Assembly: GCA_044359885.1 (NCBI GenBank)
Contig: JBIKLI010000117.1
Span: forward strand, 1-11,888
Origin: CAIOSQ01 sp044359885
Lineage (GTDB): Bacteria; Pseudomonadota; Alphaproteobacteria; CACIAM-22H2
Direction of reading: 5' to 3'
DNA: 11,888 nt
Shown here: in pieces, positions 7,619 through 11,888 of the stretch
How positions within the stretch are numbered: the first letter of the stretch is position 1
Layout: each line of letters opens with the position of its first letter
Notes under the pieces: model-generated
The model's database searches: none
What the model was told of the DNA's origin: nothing
Seen by the model: only the letters and a program-made list of their open reading frames with translations
Position numbers and translations under genes: made by a program

Positions 7619-8434
7619 TCACCCGGGGGCGGGGCTGTCGATGCGATCGAGGACGGCGCCGTCGGCGGAGAGGCACAACGCCGCCAGTGGGCCGCCGAAG
7701 CCGCAGCCCGCATCGACGGTCAGGGCGTACGGGGTCATGGCGACCCCGCCATGGGCCGGGTCATAGCCGCGCACCACCCGGCGGTACCCGCCATAGGGCT
7801 CCGCCCAGGTGCCGAAGCCGGGCCCGCCCCACCAGAAGCGGTCGCCCTGGGTCGAAAGCGGGCGCGAGACGTCGAGTCCGGCGCTCACGAAGAGCAGCCG
7901 TGATTCGGCATCGAACGCCGCCCGGCGGAGGGCCGAAAGCAGTTCCCGATGTCCTGGCCTGGCGGCGATGGCGGTCCGGATCCGGGCTGTCCAGCGCGAG
8001 AGCGACAATGTGCCGTCGCGCGCCGCGGCCATGCCCTGGGCGGCATCGACGCCGTAGGCGGCGAGCGTTGCGCCCATGCCCTGGGCCAGCATCCAGTCCA
8101 GGACCTCCCGCGGATTGACCGCGAATTGCAGTTGCTGGACCTTCTGCCACATCTCTTCCTGCGCGCCGCGCAGGAAGACGACGTCGGCGGCGAAGATCCC
8201 GGGCAGCGCCATGACGCGCCGCCGGAAATCGAGCAGTTCTGCGATCGTCGCGGCGGAGTTCGGACCGCGCCCGAGATAATTCCCCAGATAGATCAGACGA
8301 TCGCCGGGCGGCTCGAACCGCTCGGCCAGCACGTCGTGCAGCCCGATCAAACGGTCGCTCTCGCCATGGATCGCGCCCACCGCCCAGATCCGGCGTGCCC
8401 GCTTGAGAATCGCGAATTTCTGCGGTTCGGCCAT
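7619..8434 (-). CDS. Metallophosphoesterase-like protein lacking the metal ligands (pseudophosphatase)
   Basis: This 271-residue protein is recognisable as the PPP/ApaH-like calcineurin fold by five motifs in order: AVGAIHGES (18-26; normally GDIHG), LIYLGNYLGRGPNS (47-60; normally GDYVDRG), FLRGAQEE (87-94; normally GNHE), LFVSAGLDVSRPL (181-193; normally HAG), and VVRGYDPAH (220-228; normally GHT). VDAGCGFGGPLAAL (240-253) matches the C-terminal DTG...GG.L strand. The metal ligands Asp, Asp, Asn and three His are replaced (Ala21, Asn52, Ala91, Gln92, Ser184, Tyr224), while His23, Arg56, Glu93 and Asp241 remain. The reading frame is intact, so it is not an ordinary decaying gene. It probably binds a ligand or partner rather than catalysing. 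It sits 37 bases after carD and 64 before rpoH. No clear SD precedes the ATG at 8434. Fold confident; role unknown. Confidence 0.85.
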   Translation of the reverse strand: MAEPQKFAILKRARRIWAVGAIHGESDRLIGLHDVLAERFEPPGDRLIYLGNYLGRGPNSAATIAELLDFRRRVMALPGIFAADVVFLRGAQEEMWQKVQQLQFAVNPREVLDWMLAQGMGATLAAYGVDAAQGMAAARDGTLSLSRWTARIRTAIAARPGHRELLSALRRAAFDAESRLLFVSAGLDVSRPLSTQGDRFWWGGPGFGTWAEPYGGYRRVVRGYDPAHGGVAMTPYALTVDAGCGFGGPLAALCLSADGAVLDRIDSPAPG

Positions 8435-8471
8435 GCGGGCGGCCGGGACAGCCGGGTGACGGATGCGGCGG

Positions 8472-8999
8472 TCAGGCCGCTTTCAGCATCGTCTCCAGGC
8501 GTTGCACGGCGATGTCCTCGGCGATCTTCTCGACGGCCGCGAATTCGCGCGCCAGACGGTCCAATGCGGCCTGGTACATCTGACGCTCGCTGAACGACTG
8601 ATCGGGCTGGCCCGCATTCCGGTGCAGGTCGCGCACGACCTCGGCGATCTGGCGCGGATCGCCGCTGTTGATCTTCGCCTCGTATTCCTGGGCCCGCCGC
8701 GACCACATGGTCCGCTTGACCCGCGACCGCCCCTTGAGGGTCATCAGGGCGTTCTGCATTTCCTTGCGCGTCGACAGACGCCGGAGGCCCGACGAACGCG
8801 TCTTGGCGACCGGCACGCGCAGCGTCATCCGGTCCTTTTCGAACTGGATGACGAGCAGGGCCAGGCGCTGTCCAGCGATCTCCTGGGTCTCGATCCCCGT
8901 CACCTTGCCGACGCCGTGGGTTGGGTAGACGACGTGGTCTTCGACTTCGAACCCGATATCCATGATGTCCTTCGCAGGTTTGCGCATCGAAACCGGCAT
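8472..8999 (-). CDS. carD: CarD family transcriptional regulator
   Basis: This 175-residue protein binds RNA polymerase beta and stabilises the open promoter complex. The N-terminal RNA-polymerase-interacting Tudor-like domain spans about residues 17-75 (FEVEDHVVYPTHGVGKVTGI...LALLVIQFEKDRMTLRVPVAK). A helical DNA-binding domain follows, with the conserved MWSRRAQEY (98-106), whose Trp matches the minor-groove/upstream-fork Trp described for mycobacterial CarD, and a long acidic and helical C terminus. The ATG at 8999 has GGGAGAA about nine bases upstream. A second ATG four codons later is possible, and a frame opening further upstream has no homology. The length is as expected. A 219-base region upstream holds hairpins and a dyad, so expression may be controlled there. 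It is followed by the pseudophosphatase and rpoH. Confidence 0.95.
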   Translation of the reverse strand: MPVSMRKPAKDIMDIGFEVEDHVVYPTHGVGKVTGIETQEIAGQRLALLVIQFEKDRMTLRVPVAKTRSSGLRRLSTRKEMQNALMTLKGRSRVKRTMWSRRAQEYEAKINSGDPRQIAEVVRDLHRNAGQPDQSFSERQMYQAALDRLAREFAAVEKIAEDIAVQRLETMLKAA

Positions 9000-9028
9000 T
9001 CCGTAGCTTCTCCCGCAATGACGACGCA

Positions 9029-9056
9029 CCCCTCCAGCCCGCAGAGCGGGGAGGGG
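9029..9056. repeat. GC-rich bulged hairpin in the carD leader
   Basis: CCCCTC (9029-9034) pairs with GAGGGG (9051-9056). Inside, after a CAG bulge, CCCGC (9038-9042) pairs with GCGGG (9046-9050) around an AGA loop. Eleven base pairs in 28 bases is strong. It lies 30 bases upstream of the carD ATG, just before its SD. The composition resembles the dispersed intergenic palindromes seen in GC-rich proteobacteria, but only one copy is visible here. Confidence 0.4.
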
Positions 9057-9081
9057 CGGCCGTCGCCGCGACGCTCGCCGC

Positions 9082-9099
9082 CGGTCGCACATGCGACCG
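9082..9099. promoter_or_regulatory. Perfect 8-base-arm inverted repeat upstream of carD
   Basis: CGGTCGCA and TGCGACCG are exact inverted copies separated by CA. The site lies in non-coding DNA, about 83 bases upstream of the carD start. A compact dyad of this form is typical of a dimeric regulator's operator. The regulator cannot be named, and no consensus promoter was identified beside it. Confidence 0.4.
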
Positions 9100-9176
9100 T
9101 CCACGGAGGCCTTCGAGGGCTCGGAGATGAGCAACGGGCAAACCCCGTCACTAGCCGAGTGCATAGCACGGATCCG

Positions 9177-9195
9177 GCCGGAAATAAACTCCGGC
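9177..9195 (-). terminator. Weak hairpin downstream of fdxA
   Basis: GCCGGA and TCCGGC flank a seven-base AT-rich loop, 24 bases past the fdxA stop codon. It could help end the fdxA transcript or stabilise it. No uridine run follows, so it is not a standard intrinsic terminator. The rest of the 9000-9218 gap holds the carD leader elements listed separately and no credible gene. Confidence 0.25.
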
Positions 9196-9218
9196 GCGCC
9201 AACCGGCCTTGTGTCCCG

Positions 9219-9554
9219 TCAGCGCTTCGCGGGATCCGAGGAGAAATGGTTGGCGAATTTGTCCGGTACGCCCTTCCACTGGTCGGCATCGTCCGGCGCC
9301 GTTCCCTTGCGTGTGATATTGGGCCAGGATTCGGCGTAATCCTTGTTCATATTCAGCCACTTGTCGGCGCCGGGATCGGTGTCCGGAACGATCGCTTCGG
9401 CCGGGCATTCCGGTTCGCAGACGCCGCAATCGATGCACTCGTCGGGCTTGATGACCAGCATGTTGGCGCCCTCGTAGAAGCAATCGACGGGGCAGACCTC
9501 GACGCAGTCCATGTATTTGCACTTGATGCAGGCTTCGGTGACGACATAGGTCAT
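9219..9554 (-). CDS. fdxA: Seven-iron ferredoxin FdxA ([3Fe-4S][4Fe-4S])
   Basis: This 111-residue cytoplasmic electron carrier is of the Azotobacter FdI type. The cysteines are placed exactly one residue later than in A. vinelandii FdI. Cys9, Cys17 and Cys50 would hold the 3Fe-4S cluster, and Cys21, Cys40, Cys43 and Cys46 the 4Fe-4S cluster; Cys12 and Cys25 are the extra conserved ones. The motifs are CIKCKYMDCVEVCP (9-22) and CIDCGVCEPECP (40-51). The C-terminal half (WLNMNKDYAESWPNITRKG) is also characteristic. The ATG at 9554 gives the standard MTYVVTE start. No clear SD precedes it. It follows terC by 80 bases on the same strand and is separated from carD by the 219-base gap. The electron partner is unknown. 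Confidence 0.96.
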   Translation of the reverse strand: MTYVVTEACIKCKYMDCVEVCPVDCFYEGANMLVIKPDECIDCGVCEPECPAEAIVPDTDPGADKWLNMNKDYAESWPNITRKGTAPDDADQWKGVPDKFANHFSSDPAKR

Positions 9555-9634
9555 GGCGCGGGCTCGCTGGCGGGCATGGCGGCAGAACTCGAAGGGCGGG
9601 GGCGTAGCATGCGGTTCCCAGCCACCGCAACCCC

Positions 9635-10381
9635 TCACCCCGGATGGGTTCGCGCCCGGGCACGTGCCCGGGCACGGCGCTCGGCGAGGGTGATGTTCAG
9701 CGCCTCGACCGCCACCGAGAACGCCATCGCGGCGTAGAGGTACCCCTTGGGAATATGGAAGCGCATTCCCTCGGCGACCAGCGCGACCCCGATCAGCATG
9801 ACGAAGGCCAGCGCCAGCATCTTGATGCTCGGATGGGCATGGATGAAGCGCACGATCGGCCCCGAGGCGATCAGCATGATGATCACCGCGATGATCACGG
9901 CCGCCGCCATGACCCAGAGATCGTTCGCCATGCCGACGGCGGTGATCACGGAATCGAACGAGAAGACGATGTCCAGAAGCACGATCTGGGTTATCGCGCT
10001 GCGGAAGGAGCCGACCCGGCGGGGCGTGTCCTCGCTGTCCGACGCTTCCTCAAGCGAGTCGTGGATCTCGCGCGTCGCCTTGACGATCAGGAACAGCCCG
10101 CCCGCCAGCATGATCAGGTCGCGACCGGAGACCGGCAGGTCGAAGACATGGAACAGCGGCTTCGTCAGGCTGGCGATCCAGGCCAGGGAGAACAGCAGCA
10201 ACAGCCGCGTGATCAGGGCGAGCGCGAGCCCGATCACCCTTGCGCGGTCCCGCTGATGTGCGGGCAGGGCGTTCGAGATGATCGCGATGATCACGATATT
10301 GTCGATGCCAAGGACGATCTCCAGCGCCGACAGCGTGAACAGGCTGAGCATGGAGTCGGTGGTGATGACGATGTCGAACAT
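9635..10381 (-). CDS. TerC family integral membrane protein
   Basis: This 248-residue inner-membrane protein of the TerC/YgdQ type has about seven hydrophobic segments. The family acidic motifs are ALEIVLGIDNIV (19-30) in an early helix and LLDIVFSFDSVITAVGM (135-151). A charged cytoplasmic loop (about 101-127, with SLEEASDSEDTPRR) separates the two halves, as in the short TerC proteins. Members are linked to metal-ion efflux, notably manganese, often during insertion of exported metalloproteins; that role is family knowledge, not seen here. The C terminus ends in alternating Arg-Ala (ARARARARTHPG), encoded by a perfect 20-base palindrome. The ATG at 10381 lies 16 bases after the S4 gene stop, so the genes probably share a message, although no strong SD is visible. 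Confidence 0.92.
   Translation of the reverse strand: MFDIVITTDSMLSLFTLSALEIVLGIDNIVIIAIISNALPAHQRDRARVIGLALALITRLLLLFSLAWIASLTKPLFHVFDLPVSGRDLIMLAGGLFLIVKATREIHDSLEEASDSEDTPRRVGSFRSAITQIVLLDIVFSFDSVITAVGMANDLWVMAAAVIIAVIIMLIASGPIVRFIHAHPSIKMLALAFVMLIGVALVAEGMRFHIPKGYLYAAMAFSVAVEALNITLAERRARARARARTHPG
9654..9673. repeat. Perfect 20-base palindrome inside the 3' end of terC
   Basis: GCCCGGGCAC is followed directly by its own reverse complement, GTGCCCGGGC, so both strands read identically over 20 bases with no spacer. It encodes residues 237-243 (ARARARA) of the TerC protein. It ends about 17 bases before the stop codon and might form an mRNA 3' structure or a protein-binding site. Confidence 0.5.
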
Positions 10382-10397
10382 CGGGGGCGGCTCGCTG

Positions 10398-10709
10398 TCA
10401 GGACTCGAGGTCGGGGCGGCCTGCCCCCGGTCGCGGCGTGGGGGACAAGTCGTCATAGAGTTCGCGTGCCGCGCCGGGCGGGCCACGACGGTCGGCCAGG
10501 GCGCGGATGCGCACCACCCGGATATTGGACCCGAGCGCGAAGGTCAACACATCGCCGGGCCGGATCGCATGATGCGGCTTGATGACGGGATTGCCGTTGA
10601 TCCGGACGCCGGTCCCGGCGCAGAACCGCGTGGCTAGCGCGCGCGACTTGAAGAAGCGCGCGCACCACAGCCATTTGTCGAGCCGAATCGCCGCGACGGG
10701 CGCGTTCAT
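10398..10709 (-). CDS. S4 domain RNA-binding protein (HslR-like)
   Basis: This 103-residue protein consists mostly of one S4 RNA-binding domain: IRLDKWLWCARFFKSRALA (8-26) leads into ...VRINGNPVIKPHHAIRPGDVLTF (35-57), followed by a short basic, Pro-rich tail. It resembles E. coli Hsp15 (HslR), which binds nascent-chain-blocked 50S subunits during heat shock. Linkage in the same chromosomal block to rpoH fits that idea but does not prove it. The start codon overlaps the helicase stop as ATGA (10706-10709), a strong sign of translational coupling that also fixes the start. The TerC gene begins 16 bases after its stop. Confidence 0.92.
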   Translation of the reverse strand: MNAPVAAIRLDKWLWCARFFKSRALATRFCAGTGVRINGNPVIKPHHAIRPGDVLTFALGSNIRVVRIRALADRRGPPGAARELYDDLSPTPRPGAGRPDLES

Positions 10710-11888
10710 CGCCCGATCAGCCGGGCAAGGCCCGCGAAGGGCGACGCGGCGTCCACGGGCGTCTCGCGCCGCAGCTCCGCATGGTGCTGCCGGCGCGCGC
10801 GCGGCGGCAGCGCCAGAAGGCGCAGTTCCCCGTCGACGCGAAGCCTGAGACCCAGCGCCCGGAGCACGTCTTCCATTTCCGCCACCGGTGCGCCGATCAG
10901 CGACGCCCAGGCGGGATCGACCGCGAAGGCGCCCCCCCTCCCCCGGCGATAGGCCTCGCGGCCCAGTTTCTCGAGCCGGTCGGCGCGCACGAAGCGCGGC
11001 CCTGCCGGCAGGCAGAACAGGGCCGCCATGGCGTCGGCGGCCGGGCCGTCCATCCCCGTGCGCGAATAGGACAGGGCGGGGGCGGGAACCGGCTGCGTCA
11101 GGTCCGCGCCCGCGAAGATCCGCCGCAGCACGACCCGCAGCGGCATCGAACGATGCGCCTTGAGCGCCGGCATGAACACGGCATGCTCGCCGATCGCGAC
11201 GCCGAGCCCGGTCAGCGCGGCGCGGTCGGCGGGCGTGAGCGCCGCGACCAGCGCCGCGACGCGCCGCCGCGCGATCGCGCCCAGGGCGCCGAGCAATTCG
11301 TAGGCGAGCCCGCTCGCCGGTCCGGTCAGCGCCGCCGCGCGCAGCGTGAAGAGCGGCGCCAGCATCGCCGCCAGATGGGCGTCGAGCCAGGCCGCCAGGC
11401 GGCGCCGGATCGCCTCGCGATGCGGTCCTTCGAGCAGGTCGCTGGGCAGTATCTCGACCCGCGGGGCCAGCCATTCCGGGCCGGGCGCCAGCCGCGCGAT
11501 CGGTGCGTCTTCCCAGACCAGATCGCCGGCCGGGGACAGCGCGATGTCCGCGTCCCCCGCCTGCACCAGTCGCCGCACGCGCACCCCGATGTCCTGGCGC
11601 AGCGCCCGGTTGGCGGCGGCCAGCATGGCCCGGGTTCCTTCGCCCTCGCCGCCGGCGCCGACGAAGGCGAAGCCGGCGAGGCTGCCGATCGACTCGCCTT
11701 CGACGACCACGTCGCCGGCCCGGGTCACGCCGGCGAGCAGCTCGCCGCCCGCGGCGCGCCGCCGCGCCACCGCCGCCGCCCGACGGTCGACGAAACGCTG
11801 GGTCAGCCGGGCGTGCAGCGCGTCGGAGAGCTTGTCCTCGATCGCCCGGGTCCGCGCCTGCCATTCGGGTGGATCGGCGAGCCAATCC
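10706..11888 (-). CDS. Suv3-like DEAD/DEAH-family RNA helicase, C-terminal part (partial)
   Basis: The gene enters from the right edge; 393 codons are visible and the helicase motor lies outside the window. The visible part starts DWLADPPEWQARTRAIEDKLSDALHARLTQRFVDRR, as in the C-terminal region of the alphaproteobacterial helicases related to mitochondrial Suv3. It continues with a long Ala/Arg-rich helical domain (including PSDLLEGPHREAIRRRLAAWLDAHLAAMLAPL and GVAIGEHAVFMPALKAHRSMPLRVVLRRIF) and a final segment before LARLIGR. No ATPase motif is present here, so the helicase assignment rests on recognised C-terminal features and the neighbouring S4, FdxA and CarD genes. The stop is in an ATGA overlap with the S4 gene, implying coupled RNA-related functions. 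Confidence 0.8.
   Translation of the reverse strand, partial: DWLADPPEWQARTRAIEDKLSDALHARLTQRFVDRRAAAVARRRAAGGELLAGVTRAGDVVVEGESIGSLAGFAFVGAGGEGEGTRAMLAAANRALRQDIGVRVRRLVQAGDADIALSPAGDLVWEDAPIARLAPGPEWLAPRVEILPSDLLEGPHREAIRRRLAAWLDAHLAAMLAPLFTLRAAALTGPASGLAYELLGALGAIARRRVAALVAALTPADRAALTGLGVAIGEHAVFMPALKAHRSMPLRVVLRRIFAGADLTQPVPAPALSYSRTGMDGPAADAMAALFCLPAGPRFVRADRLEKLGREAYRRGRGGAFAVDPAWASLIGAPVAEMEDVLRALGLRLRVDGELRLLALPPRARRQHHAELRRETPVDAASPFAGLARLIGR

Noticed and set aside
9091..9339. Small + strand open frame in the carD/fdxA gap
   Set aside because: Half of it is antisense to fdxA. It has no convincing RBS and no recognisable motif.
8463..9737. 424-residue open frame antisense to carD and fdxA, including the carD leader
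   Set aside because: No homology recognised; it crosses two confident genes and a leader full of palindromes.

Overview
The window is very GC-rich, densely packed DNA with short intergenic gaps (the longest is about 220 bases). It reads as an alphaproteobacterial chromosome. The main support is the linked minus-strand block of a Suv3-like helicase, an S4 RNA-binding protein, a seven-iron FdxA ferredoxin, CarD and an RpoH-type sigma factor, a grouping I know from alphaproteobacteria. A Rhodospirillales-like host is my best guess, but the order cannot be proven from the sequence alone. I see no phage, transposon, CRISPR array, tRNA or rRNA.

Left part (1-2318): a broken or truncated histidine-kinase ATPase domain runs in from the left edge. 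An isocitrate lyase/PEP mutase family enzyme (736-1590, +) with an excellent ribosome binding site follows. It faces a fumarylacetoacetate-hydrolase family enzyme (1626-2318, -). Both families cleave or decarboxylate small keto or dicarboxylic acids.

Copper block (2423-4062, +): a DUF2946-type small membrane protein, a PCu(A)C periplasmic copper chaperone with a His-rich tail, and an SCO protein form a compact operon. This is the usual toolkit for loading copper into cytochrome c oxidase.

Middle (4093-6728): a complete proline iminopeptidase (-) and, divergently, an M48 family metalloprotease lipoprotein (+). The M48 gene overlaps the end of rpoH by 59 bases, tail to tail.

Right part (6670-11888, all -): in transcription order, the C-terminal part of a helicase, an S4 protein (ATGA overlap), a TerC-family membrane protein, fdxA, then a 219-base leader region, carD, a metallophosphoesterase-like protein, and rpoH. 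Helicase, S4 and terC are tightly spaced and probably co-transcribed. carD, the phosphoesterase-like gene and rpoH may form a second unit that links a transcription-initiation factor with a heat-shock-type sigma factor.

The most interesting item is the protein between carD and rpoH. It keeps the scaffold of the PPP/ApaH-type phosphatase fold, but nearly every metal-binding residue is replaced (GAIHG, GNYLGRG, GAQE, SAG, RGY). It therefore looks like a dedicated pseudophosphatase rather than an enzyme. Several inverted repeats and leader hairpins (upstream of carD, the M48 gene, pip and rpoH) also deserve a check. No obvious defence or otherwise exotic multi-gene system is visible.
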